Assembly: GCF_030272615.1 (NCBI RefSeq)
Contig: NC_081409.1
Coordinates: forward strand, 244,861,502 to 244,925,501
Direction: 5' to 3'
Length of the DNA stretch: 64,000 nucleotides
Origin: Cryptomeria japonica
Lineage: Eukaryota; Streptophyta; Pinopsida; Cupressales; Cupressaceae
Made by a program: the position numbers and the translations under genes. Below the pieces are notes generated by a model, which was not told the origin of the DNA, ran no database searches, and saw only the letters and a list, made by a program, of their open reading frames with translations. How positions within the stretch are numbered: the stretch's first letter is position 1; each line of letters starts with the position of its first letter. This document shows, piece by piece, positions 46,501-57,095 of the stretch.

Positions 46501-49447
46501 CTTTGGGCTTGTACGTCCCCAAGTCGGATTCCAAAAACAGGACTTCGTTGTCTTCCCCATATTCAGTTATCATCAGTCTCAACCTTGGAGTACTGTCAAT
46601 TTTGATCTGGTTCGGGACTCCTCTCCATGGTAGCCACATGTGTGCGAAATCAGTCGACACATACCCATTCAATTTTCGTGACCAATCTCGACTTAGGAGC
46701 ATCCCATATGAATCTGGAATATCCACTACTGAAATATCAATGAAGTTCTGGACTCTTGGATCTGCTGCCAATTGCATATGAATGTTGTTCAACTCGCCCA
46801 TGACTGGAACTTCTGTCTTGTCAAGCTGAGTGACTTTCCTCTTGGTAGGAGCGGGAGTTATACCCAGTCTTTGACAAACAGCCAGGGGCATTACGTTGCT
46901 TGAAGCTCCGGAATCATAAAGGCAATTGTGCAGTAATTTTCCAAAGATTCTAACTGATAACAGGAACGGGGCCGGTTCGTCTTTTCCTTGAGAAGGGCCT
47001 GAGGTCTCCCCACTCGGTTCCTGATGTTTGACTTCATTAATCTTTGAATGATCGTCCTTTGCTGGGTTCTCCTCTTTTGAGTGATTAGCTTTGTTTGTAG
47101 ATTTTCCTTTCTTGACTACATCTTTCTTGATTGCGACTTCCTTTTCTGGAAGAGTCTGATTAGTAGCGAAGCCTTCCCTGATGGTGGGTTGAGTCTTCTT
47201 AGTTTCGCCCCTTTTGAGTAATACTTTTCCTTCCAACATATCTTCCTTTTTAGCTGGGAAGGTTATGGTCTGAACCATGCATTCATTCTGTTCGGACTGC
47301 CCTTGGTCAGCGGCTTCCTCTTGGGTCACATTAATAGTGGCTTGAACATTTGACCTAGCTGTACTAGACTCACTTAAGCTATTGATCACTGCATCCTTGA
47401 TTTCTGAAACTTTGAGCAACTCATAGAGTGGTAGACTTACTTTAACTTTTTTAAGTTCATCCAACACCAACGCGGCCAGCCTTTTCATTTCATTACCTGC
47501 GGGAGGTGCAATATTTCTTTGTCTGTATTCTTGTGTGTTCTGCGGGTACTCCGGAATGTTGCTGGCTTGGGGATCCGGCGGAGTAGAGAAATTGTTTGGA
47601 GGGATGGACGTAGTTAGAGGTTCTTGATTCCTCTGATTTCTATGATAAACTCTTTGATTCACACCTCCTGAAGATTGGTGAAACACCTCCTTTATTCCTT
47701 CTACCAGGACACTGTCGTTCAATGGTGGAAAATAATACTCTGAATCCTCTACAGGTCCATTTGCAGATGCTGGCGGGAATTGAGACCCTGGTGGTACCAT
47801 CGGTTCATTAGCTGATTCTGGTGGAAATCTTCCATTTTGTACTTGACTAATTTCTTCTGGTGAATACTTGCAGGTTTCCACAATCATGGCTTGACCATAT
47901 TGCGTGGTTGGAACAATTTCGTATCCTGTCGTGGGAGGATTTTCAGGTGGATTAGTGGTGCGCATCTCTTGTTGGAAAATGTCAGCCGCAATCTTGAACT
48001 CAGGACACTGCAACTCGGAATGTTGATTCGTATTGTGGAGTCTGCACCAACTGGACAAGGCTGCTTCGGCTAAGAATACTTTACTTGTAGAAGGATTTTC
48101 TTGATTTTGCGAATTTGGTGGGTTGTCTAGAGGCGTCACCACGTTTCCATTGTTGGGAGCCGTATTCCAAGGTCTCCTCTGGAAGCCTTGGTTGTTATTT
48201 CCTTGATAGTTGTTTCTAAAGCCTTGATTATTATTTCCTTGGAAATTTTGATTGTGATTGATCCTTTGCATGCTTTGTAGTTGATTATTCTGGTTCCTCA
48301 GGTGGGTCACCTCGGTTGATAGCCTCTTGACTTGCTCAATCAACTCTTTCATCTCGTCCTTTTCTTCTTGTGTCCTTGACGAACTTGTGGCATTTTGCAG
48401 GTACACAGGTTGAGCGGGTGGAGCTTGAGAAATTGGAGCTCCAGGGTGAAGGACCAACTGATTTGTCGGTTGTATGCTTGGATATGTTGCTTGTGGAATT
48501 GGATTCATGACTGGAGTTTGGTTGGCCAAGGCCATACCAACTGCCTGCATCTGGTTTGGTGCTGCGACAGGTCCCATGTGTAGTAATGGCCCAGTGATAT
48601 TCTGTCCCATGTGCTTACTCACTTCAATAGCCTTTGCATAGGCCGCATTTAGATCATTCGGAGTAGGATGCGTCCTTACGAACATAGCTGTGAGATGATC
48701 TAAGACTCCATAGTAAATTTCTCTTGGATCTGCAATGAGATAAGGAGGACGTAGCATTGTGTATGCGTGGTGAAATCTGTTGTTGAAGGAAGTAATGGGT
48801 TCATGTTCTCTCCTTCGGACCTCTACAAATTGTCTATATAACTCAGCTGGTGTAGTTGGGATACCAAATTTAGCAATGAATGCATCTTTCATCGCATCCC
48901 AAGTCCTGATGGACCCTGTAGGTAAATGAATGAACCAAAAGTATGCCTCTTCTCCCAATGAGTAGGGAAAAAGCCTACATGCCACATCTCCATATTCAAT
49001 TTGTCTGTTGCGAAGAAGGTCCTCGAACATCTTGATATGATCTTCTGCCGTGCGATGGAAATCACTGACATTGAACTCGGAACAAAAGTGCTCTGGATTC
49101 TTTGGCATATCATGATAAATTGCAAATTCCAACGGTGATGGATTGTTGACTAGCCAAGTCGCACCATTGAGTATATGAGGAGGAGGAGGTGGAGGTGGAG
49201 CACGTTGAGCCATTGTACCCTTTGAAGCTGAACTTGATGAACTAGCTTGGCCTTTTGTTTGAGAAATTGCCTGGATACTGGATTGGATCGCCGCTTGTAC
49301 TTGTTCTTGAAGAACTTGTGATGACTCAGGAGATCCTTCCAATCTTAATTCGAACTCTTTGGGAGTGTCTTCTCTCTTAGCTCGCTTTGCTTTGGAAGTA
49401 AATTGAAGTTCGCTTAGATTCTTGATGCCTGGTGTGGACCTCAACAA
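43508..49447 (-). CDS. E1 gag-protease-RNase H-reverse transcriptase-RNase H-integrase(N) polyprotein
   Basis: An open minus frame of 1,979 codons; residues are counted from 49447, a TTG. The first downstream ATG is at 49213 (MAQRAPPPPPPPH). Gag domain is about residues 105-300. A CHHC finger starts at C468 (WCRLHNTNQHSELQC). Protease has LYDSGASSNVM with D845. A second similar finger starts at C1055 (WCRIHNAVHSELSC). Archaeal-type RNase H covers about 1132-1265 with D1136, E1176 and D1198, but VANSLA where AD is usual. Reverse transcriptase has YMDD at 1580-1583. The gypsy RNase H, about 1720-1840, lacks the TDAS Asp (LYSFASDY) and the final ADALSR. The integrase HHCC zinc region is at about 1925-1970, and the frame then runs out. 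The RNase H before reverse transcriptase is the notable departure from known order. Confidence 0.93.
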   Translation of the reverse strand: MLRSTPGIKNLSELQFTSKAKRAKREDTPKEFELRLEGSPESSQVLQEQVQAAIQSSIQAISQTKGQASSSSSASKGTMAQRAPPPPPPPHILNGATWLVNNPSPLEFAIYHDMPKNPEHFCSEFNVSDFHRTAEDHIKMFEDLLRNRQIEYGDVACRLFPYSLGEEAYFWFIHLPTGSIRTWDAMKDAFIAKFGIPTTPAELYRQFVEVRRREHEPITSFNNRFHHAYTMLRPPYLIADPREIYYGVLDHLTAMFVRTHPTPNDLNAAYAKAIEVSKHMGQNITGPLLHMGPVAAPNQMQAVGMALANQTPVMNPIPQATYPSIQPTNQLVLHPGAPISQAPPAQPVYLQNATSSSRTQEEKDEMKELIEQVKRLSTEVTHLRNQNNQLQSMQRINHNQNFQGNNNQGFRNNYQGNNNQGFQRRPWNTAPNNGNVVTPLDNPPNSQNQENPSTSKVFLAEAALSSWCRLHNTNQHSELQCPEFKIAADIFQQEMRTTNPPENPPTTGYEIVPTTQYGQAMIVETCKYSPEEISQVQNGRFPPESANEPMVPPGSQFPPASANGPVEDSEYYFPPLNDSVLVEGIKEVFHQSSGGVNQRVYHRNQRNQEPLTTSIPPNNFSTPPDPQASNIPEYPQNTQEYRQRNIAPPAGNEMKRLAALVLDELKKVKVSLPLYELLKVSEIKDAVINSLSESSTARSNVQATINVTQEEAADQGQSEQNECMVQTITFPAKKEDMLEGKVLLKRGETKKTQPTIREGFATNQTLPEKEVAIKKDVVKKGKSTNKANHSKEENPAKDDHSKINEVKHQEPSGETSGPSQGKDEPAPFLLSVRIFGKLLHNCLYDSGASSNVMPLAVCQRLGITPAPTKRKVTQLDKTEVPVMGELNNIHMQLAADPRVQNFIDISVVDIPDSYGMLLSRDWSRKLNGYVSTDFAHMWLPWRGVPNQIKIDSTPRLRLMITEYGEDNEVLFLESDLGTYKPKVEEVLMIQNIQDKDTQQEVIESTEIVIESDQGSDQEDEGMFENFRRFVHRNIQQSVQLGNLKSVRDLLLPNWCRIHNAVHSELSCALCQTALEQVYKRAPQTLVLEEIQDSENESSTETKSFMEDGTLSDTSTESQESPETENPEDQIWTLRFDGSKSKQGSGAGYELISPTGETYLAAHRLQFPCTNNVAEYESLIHGLLLAIQKGAKVLQVYGDSEIAVRQIRKQYVCHDKRLTKYRNRVWDLIESFEAFNINSIYRHQNQVANSLAQAASSLIPLAMEGLKKFTVELVSVPSVPDNITNFQVFEDDKHILDFLTSTDVFLTQIIDEDEVGEAEFDAEGVLNLKTNTIPKGMVELERIFDPDKLKEKKNHSSEGNMCDTINIGDEIQTKNVFIGKSCTATERDGILKNMRDFPDVIAWSYEDLKTYDTAIITHTIPLKPGSKPFRQRQRPVNPLLEPLIYQEVKKLLTAKIIFPVRHSTWVANLVPVRKKSGEIRLCVDFRNLNRASEKDNYPLPSLDEVLQIVNGSQMMSFFDGYSGYNQVLVEPEDQLKTAFTTKWGTFAYKRMPFGLIYAGATFQRAMDIAFRDLIGKCIIIYMDDITVFSRQREDHVDDLRRVFQRCRRYGVSLNPKKCIFGVTEGKLLGHVISEKGISIDPERVKAISTINLPASKKELKSFFGKINFVRKFITGFAEIVRPLNEMLKKDAKIEWTPQAKRAFEEIKTAISEAPVLISPDYLKPFYLYSFASDYTCAAILTQRSEERDENPIAFMSTPLKDAELRYPNIEKQAYALVKAVKKFRHYLLRAKIYAIVPDAAVKTLLMQNELGERRGKWVAIIQEFDIEIQPMKLVRGQALAQTLAIDGPGLVQQVYELEDVTPDEWYKDIVTYLLNHRCPARMTPTQKRALRLKCQHYMLQGSVLYRRNHEGVYLRCVGKDEARQIIEHFHSKFGTGHGANLATAHQILRAGYYWPTLFKDTFNHIKTCHTCQVEGILPCH

Positions 49448-49507
49448 CCTTTGATGTTTCTCGGGCGAGAATGAACCAATGCGATCCAGCGTGAAGTCTT
49501 GTGAAGA

Positions 49508-49735
49508 TTATTGTGGGTTCCTTTGATTGCGAAGTTCTCTAGCTATGACCCTTCGATGTTTTTCGGCTCTATCTTCCTCTTGTTCCAAGATAATTCTGAC
49601 TCTGTTATACTCAACTTCACTTCTCCTTGCGTTCCACGCTACTTGATTCAATTCTGAAATGATATCTTCTTGGGTATTGCCTATCTGCAAATTTGGTTGT
49701 ACCACTTGATTCAATCCTTCATGTGGCAACACCAT
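49508..49735 (-). CDS. E1 short upstream frame, probable gag N-terminus
   Basis: 75 codons from an ATG at 49735 to a TAA at 49508, in the same frame as the gag-pol frame that begins just after it. It is rich in Glu, Arg and Gln (helical, 'RVRIILEQEEDRAEKHRR'). It lies about 70 bp behind the primer-binding site, where gag should start. The TAA may therefore be a nonsense mutation within gag or may leave a leader peptide. Confidence 0.55.
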   Translation of the reverse strand: MVLPHEGLNQVVQPNLQIGNTQEDIISELNQVAWNARRSEVEYNRVRIILEQEEDRAEKHRRVIARELRNQRNPQ

Positions 49736-49804
49736 CGTACTTCATGATCACTTTTGCAATGTATTTCCCTTCAAAATCTTTGCTTTCAGAAATTTGGAAA
49801 ACTG

Positions 49805-49821
49805 CCCTCCTTCTAGCGCCA
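49805..49821 (-). other. E1 primer-binding site
   Basis: On the minus strand TGGCGCTAGAAGGAGGG begins four bases after the LTR end (CAACA|GAAT). Its TGGCGC start and place between LTR and gag fit a tRNA primer-binding site; I do not assign the tRNA. Confidence 0.75.
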
Positions 49822-50888
49822 ATTCTGTTGACGTGTATTTTATACACCATCATACACAGAATAAAATACCAATAGGCATCTTATCCTCTCTTGAGAAAAT
49901 AGTCTCTAACTGCTGAAGATTCGCATAAAGGATCAGTTAGGAAGACTCCAAGGTTCTGTTAGTAGGGTCTCTACGTGTGGACAAGCTTCCAGCGGTATGA
50001 TGTGATTTGCTGTTTCCTTCAAGGGGTCTTACGCATTCCGAAAGCTAAAGATTTGCTAAACTAAGAAACTATTCAAAAATAACAAAAGAGTAGGGCTTGA
50101 AAGAGGCCTAATCTAATCTAACCCTAAAAATGACTTCGTGTAGACAAGACTTGGCAAGATTCAACCAATCTTCAATTTTGCCATAAGGTAACAACTCAAT
50201 TGAAATTGATGCGATCTTCTAAGGTAACAAAATGATATTCAATGCATCAAAGATCAAAGACACTACCACGAAGGTACATATCCAAGATACAATAATGATT
50301 GAAGATTAAGGGACTCAAAGTATTCTCCAGTCGACCACGCAAGGCGTTCCTACAATCAGCAAGAAGCTAGTGGTTTGGATTACGAATCCTACCAATGATC
50401 AAGTCTCACACTATGTCCTTCAAACTAACACACTACTTTGATTGAGCATGATTCAAGTAAGTTAAACAACCATGAAGATAACCAAGAAAGTTGCAACAAA
50501 ACACCATAACTTCAATATTTTATTGATTTCCAAGTCATCATGTACAATAATTGCTTGAATTCCTCTCTTCAAAACTCAATCTTGCTACAAAATAAAATTG
50601 CTTCTAACTCTAATCTCTTTAATCTCTATTCTCTCTTACATCAACTATCATCTATTGACTATTACCAAATGAAATGAAAAATGGGGGTATAAATAGCATC
50701 CCCAGTTACAATGAAAGGTCCAGATCGAAAGTAGATCAACGGTCAAGATCATGACACCTAAACCCTAATTAGGGTTTGTTACAAATGGCCTCCTTTTTAC
50801 TGAACAATATTAAATACATAGCCAGATATTAAATTTGGCACAAAAACCTAGGAGACATAAACCAATGACAAATAAGATGCCATGTCAT

Positions 50889-53800
50889 CTATAACAACCT
50901 TTCATCTAGAACCTTATTCCCTTTCCAATGTTCTTTTTTGGCATATGCAATGAATCTTGTCACGATTCCTTCGATTTCTGCAATTGGAATCTCGGGAAGA
51001 TTCTTCATACTCTCTTCCAAGTGGATGACCTGATCGAATGCATCTAGAAGAGCTGCGTCCCAAGTGGATTCAAGTTCCTTTGTTCTTTCAATCAGGAGCA
51101 TGGTGGCAAACATCTGATCATATTGCTCATCTGTAACATTTGCGTCCTTGCAAAAGATGACCTTGATTCTATCCTCTAATTCCTGCATATCCACATCTGT
51201 CTCGACCTCGATCCTTCTGCCAAGAATGGTACGAAGTACCTCAAATACTCTGTCCTGGATTGGATTGATCACCTCCTCAACTTGGCCACATCTAACACTG
51301 ATGTCCTCGAGGAAAACACTCTTAATATGGAGTAAGGTTGACCATTGAAACAAACTGTGAGATTCCCCATCCAAGATCTTCTCTTGCGCTAAAACTTTCC
51401 TGGATGTGTGTCTAATAACTTTCAAGACAGGAATGACGACATCCTTGGTATGGGCAAATGCAGCTACTGTTATCATCAAATTGTGGATTATCTCAAGAAC
51501 TTGGATAGCTTGATGAATAATCTTCATCATCCTTGTTACAAACTCTATGGCCACTGTATGAGATCTATCCATCCAATTACTTGTACGTTGGACCATGTTC
51601 CTGAATCTTTCTGCCTCATTGATTCATTGAAGTGGAAGTGCCTGCATTGGTGATCTAGCTGGATCCTGACGTCCCAAAGGTTCATTGATATGACTGAAAT
51701 ATGTCCTCCATGCACCGACCTCTCTCTCAAGCTTTCTGTTCTTCTCCATTTCTTCTCTAAGCTTGTCTTTCAATGCCTCAAATGAATCGGTGGCATCATC
51801 TAAAGTATGCTCTGCTGTAGATGGTCCTAGCTCAAATGTCTGTATATCATATTCCTCTGCTAGGATCTCACCTTCATATTTGTCTACTGCCGGTGTAGCT
51901 ATCTGCAATTTCCTGGATCCAGTCTCATCTCGAATCATCTTGGACATCTTGGTAGCCTTCTTCTTCTCTGTTACTTCGTGTGAGCGTCCAACAAGGCTCT
52001 CTAAATCAATTGCATTGTCCTCGTCCTCTACTACGATCACCTTAGTTAATCTTTCCTTCAACCAATCTGGGATATTCGATCTTGTCTCTTGAACTTGTAT
52101 CTCTTTATGCACTATTTCTTCCTATCTGGGAGGAGATGTTATTTCATTATCTTCTTCTAACTCATAGTCCTGGAGAGATCCATCTGGTGACCCTTGCTGT
52201 GCCGGTCCTTCCTCCTGCCTATCGTTCTGTACCATCGATTCCATGGATTCTTCCACTTGAATTGTTCTCTTCTCAGGTCTAGAAGAAGTACCGGATGATC
52301 GATCTCTGTTAGCCTCTTGTTTCTTCTTGGAAGATTCTCTCTTTCCAGGTCTCTCTTTCCTCTTCGAACCTCTTGGATGGAGATTGCCCTCACTGGCACA
52401 TCAAAGGTTTCCTTCACCTGAATTTCTAGGATTAGGATTGCCTTCACTCACACTAGCTCCACCTTCGGCAGGTTTCTCTTCCAAAGTGAAAGTCATGGCT
52501 ATGCCTTGTTCTCTCAACTTCTGATGTTGTATGTCAACCCATCTGCGAGTACAAGACAAGACTGGTGCCATCAAAGTATCTAAATCCACGACCTCGGGCT
52601 CATTCCAATCTAACCTTATTGTTTTGCTTTCTCGATCATAGGAAGACTGGATATGTCTGCCACTGTCCTGAGCTTGGTCGGCCACTCTGTAAATCCTGCA
52701 TTTCCTGATGAAATCCAAAGGCAATCTAGAATGCATTTTCCGTTTCACTTCAAGATCATCTAAGAGATTCATCATAAAATCTTCTATTTGGTACTCATGC
52801 CTAAACTTCCTGCCGACTGTCTCCTCTAAATGTCCATGTGGATCAAAGCTTTCTCTCAAAGCAAAAGATGAAAAAGAATACAAGGCTAAGTCCTTCTCTG
52901 CGTCATCCATGGCTAAAGCATTAGGACATACCTCAACTGAGTTACCCAAAATGATAGGTACTGGAACTCCATTCTGATGTCTGTGTCTGAATGCCTTCAC
53001 ATATGCTGCCAACTGTCTTGTTACTTCAAGTAACACAATTCTGTCTGTCGGATATCTCGGCAACATGTATGGAGGTAAAGGACATCCATGCACTCTAATA
53101 TAAGTGAACTTGGGAAACTGAATGAACCAAGCACCGTACCTCTTTATGAATTCCTGGGCATCCTGAGATAATCTGTTGTGAATTCCACCTGGCAACGTCC
53201 TGGTGATGTTCATCGTGAAAGTATCATTAACCAACTTATAGTTGCTTCCTGGCGGATGATGCAAGTAGGCATAGGAATCACAAGCTCTGACCTCGCCGGG
53301 TCCTCTTCCAATCACTCCTCTGTGAGGTAGTCCTGCGTATTCAACACTCCTAATCAAGGCATAGATGACGTATGAACTCATGTGGAAGGACTTAGTAGCC
53401 TTGAGTCTCCTCAACTGTACGTCCAAGCAATGGCTAATCATCCTAGCCCAATGTATCGTACCTTTCCCTTGAACAATCACCTGGATGAAGTAAAACATCC
53501 ACTTCTCAAAATAGAAGGCATGAGGGGCTCCTGTAACTCGGTTGAGCAAGGTAATTAAATCTCTGTACTCCTCCTGGAAATCAATCCTGTGCGGTGTGTT
53601 CGGGACCTTGCTCAGACGGGGACGGCTCTTAAGTAGCCAGTTCTTATTGATAATGCTTAGACAAGCATCTGGATCATCTTCGTACATTGATCTGGCTCCT
53701 TCTATGCTCTTGTATATCATGCCCCTGTGCTCTGGAAGATGGAAAGCTTCACTTATAGCTTCCTCTGAAAGGTACGCCAAAGTGTTTCCCTCTTTGGACA

Positions 53801-54119
53801 CGATCGTTCTGGACTGTGGATCATAGTGACGAGCACACTCGATCATCAACTCGTGGCACTGAATAGCTGGAGGAAAGCCGGCCGCCTTAATGATGCCACT
53901 CTCGATTATTCTCCGGGCGACAGGTGATGGTTTGCCAATGTAAGGGACCTCTCGAAACTTCTTTGTGCTGAAGTTGCCTAAGTTTGTATCTCCAATGTTG
54001 CTCCACTTGGACACGATCTTAGTCTCCACTTCTTCGGTCTTCTGATCTTCTTTCATGAGAGCTGAACGACTGGTGGATGCTCCCGCCTTTGGGGTTGCCA
54101 TACCTACACAACATTTCAT
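50889..54119 (-). CDS. LTR-encoded (U3) ORF of E1, right copy
   Basis: Same frame as in the other LTR: 572 open codons (54119-52401), then TGA (52403), a short open part to TAG (52124), a 162-codon part (52112-51624) ending in TGA (51626), and finally 235 codons (51596-50889). Here the codon at 51425 is TTG, where the other LTR has TAG, so this copy is the less damaged one. The three stops common to both copies predate the insertion or are features of the family. If only the first part is used, the product is a 566-572 residue protein of unknown function. Confidence 0.6.
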
Positions 54120-54991
54120 AATGAGAAGCTAGATATTGCAATAAATAACATAGAGTAGAGAATACTTTAGGAAACCTCATGATAAGTCTTTGAGTTATCA
54201 TTTCCTAAAATAAAACGATTGAGCTAGGAATTCAAAATTCAAAATTTAAGCTATGACGATCTAAAATTTAAAAAAATTAAAACAATAAAGCAAATATCGC
54301 CATACCTCAATAGAGAGCTAACTCTAGAATGCAAATAAAGAAAAATTCGCCTAGGCAAAAAAGATTGAAAATATATAATCTTCAACGTGATCTCCTCAAG
54401 CCAACGTTCTTCTTATTAAGTTCGCCACCCTTCAAGTTTTTTGACGTGTTCTTCAATGCCTTTGACAATTCGCTTCAAATGGAAACTTGGACTCGCACCA
54501 CTTTGGATAGTAGTTTGCACCACCTAGCTTTGTAAACTCCAAATCGCACTTTCAAACACAATTTCGCACTTCCTTGGATATAAATTCGCACTTCTCCCTT
54601 TGATCGCATATGAGATGAAAAAATGATAATGTGAAAATAATGATTTTCACCTCTCCCTTTATAGCGCTCACCTCTCCATTCACCCCAAGGCCGACTTTGG
54701 TAAAATATAAGGCAATTTAAACGATTTTTAAATAAATAACAAGGCCGACCTCCATATCTTAGTGCTCCTCTTGGTTTTTTATTAATTAATAAATAATTAA
54801 TTAAATGCCTTTATCATTTAAATTGACAAATTCGATTTTTACAAGGCAAAATAATTAATTAACATTAAGCGCAATATTTAAATGCTAATTTTCATTAAAT
54901 ATTGATTTTTCTTTTTTTTTTTAGCATTTTAAATAAATTCAAAAAATGTATGTTTGAGCGCCAAATTTTGAAAATGGAAGATACGTACCTC

Positions 54992-57095
54992 ATCGCCCTG
55001 GTCCCTTGGAGAGGGACAGGAGCGATCCATCAATTTTGTCATGATTCTTGCAATTTCGACGTCCAAAGTCTCTGTCCTTACGTTCAAATCGGTATTTTTG
55101 TTGGGTCTTTCGAACTTGAGTGTCTTGCATGTGTGAATAAATGCATCTCATGACCATTATCGCCCTGGTCCCTTGGAGAGGGACAGGAGCGATCTCCATT
55201 GTTTTTCCTTAATCTTGCATCTTTGATCTCAAATTTCCATCATGAGGCAAATAATAACCTTGTTTCTTCATTCCATGCTTGTTTCATTTAACCTTTACAA
55301 GGCGCATTTGATGTTAGGAAGAATATCGCCCTGGTCCCTTGGAGAGGGACAGGAGCGATCCTTATCTTCTATTTTGAAATTCCTCGTTTTTGATTCTAAC
55401 TCCTCGTTCATTGCCTTCCAAATGGCGTTTTAGACCCTTTGTAACTTGTTTTGTTATGATCTTCGAAGGAACATGAATGCTTTGGCAAATATCGCCCTGG
55501 TCCCTTGGAGAGGGACAGGGGCGATCCTCATAATTTCTCTTTAATCTTTGTGACTTCGAACTTCAATCTTTGTTATGATGGACAAACAATGCTATTCTTT
55601 CGCTCCCCTTTCGTTCCACTTGAATTCTACAAGGCGTTTAGACGTTGGAAGGATCATCGCCCTTGTCCCTTGGAGAGGGACAGGAGCGATCTTGAAGCTC
55701 TAGTCCAAATGCATCACCTTTCAACCTTGGTTCTTCGTTCATTGCCTCTTAAAGGACGTTCTTGATCTAGCATGAACTTGCCTTTTTTGACATGATTTTG
55801 ACGAAACATGAGTCTTTTAATAAAAATCGCCTTGGTCCTTGTCCAAAGGACAGGAGCGATATGAGTTCCTTGCACAAATTGGTAACACTTTGACGTTCAA
55901 AACCTTTGTACATCATCTTCAAATGACACCTTATACCTTGAGTGATCTCGAAAAACCTTGACTTGGCATGAATTTGAAGGAAAATGAAGGATCCCATACA
56001 AATCGCCGTGGTCCCTTGGAGAGGGACAGGAGCGATATAGCTTCTGTGTTCAATTTGGGGATCTTTTAACGTTTGAAGCCTTTGAATATCATCTTTTAAT
56101 CATGTCCTGGACCCCATACGACCTTGCAAAACCTTGACCTTACGTGATTTTTGAGAGATTTGGCCAATATAATAGATATCGCTCTGGTCCCTTCCTGAGG
56201 GACAGGAGCGAACTTCAAGTCTTTGGGTTCATGCTTGCGTTCTCCAACTTGCAATTGTCCTCATTGGGTAAAACGTGATCCCTTGATCTTCCTTAATCAC
56301 TTGATGCTTGTTAATCTTTCGAAATCTATGCCTTTATGCAAATTTCGCTCTGGTCCCTTCCTGAGGGACAGGAGCGAATTAGGTGTCTTGATGCAAATTC
56401 TTTAACTTGGCGACCTTTGTAACTTTGTGTTTGATGGAGATGTCTTAAAATGTCCTCACCACCTTGTTCTTCGCCTTGAAGTGTCTTGAATTTGGAGGAA
56501 AAGGCAACATAACTAAGATATCGCCCTGGTCCCTTGGAGAGGGACAGGAGCGATCTTGCTCTTGTAGTCTCCACATCACATTGCTAACCTCTAAAATTAT
56601 CTTCAACGGATTCGTAACGTCCCATTCCATTCATCCATGCCTTGGGATCGGTTGTAACTTGGCAAGAAATTTGTCTTAGACAAAAATCGCTCTGGTCCCT
56701 TCCTGAGCGAGAGGAGCGAACCAGGCATTTGAGGTCCCTTGTTGACATTTGGTAATCTTCAATTTATCTTCAATGAGTTCATCTCGTCGTTTTTCTTGCC
56801 TTCAAACTTATAACTTGCTTGATTTTCGTCCAGAACATGCCCTATGAAGAATATCGCTCTGGTCCCTGGGAGAGGGACGGGAGCTACAATGTACTTCGCC
56901 CTGGTCCCTTCCTGAGGGACAGGAGCGATTTTGGCATTCTGGGTCATTCTCCTTCATGTCGGCACTTCAAGTTATATTCATTTGATAAAATGCATCTCCT
57001 TGGACCTTTTCAAATTGTCAAGTCGTCAAAATCCTGCAAGTACAAGGCAAAATTTGATTTGTAGCTCCGGTCCTTCACTGAGGGACAGGAGCGAT
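54992..57095. repeat. Array of 14 hairpin repeats in E1 U3, right copy
   Basis: Each palindrome of the left LTR recurs 15,900 bp further on (first 54992-55026, last 57062-57095) with identical sequence within the hairpins; the five LTR differences all fall outside the hairpin cores. Confidence 0.95.
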
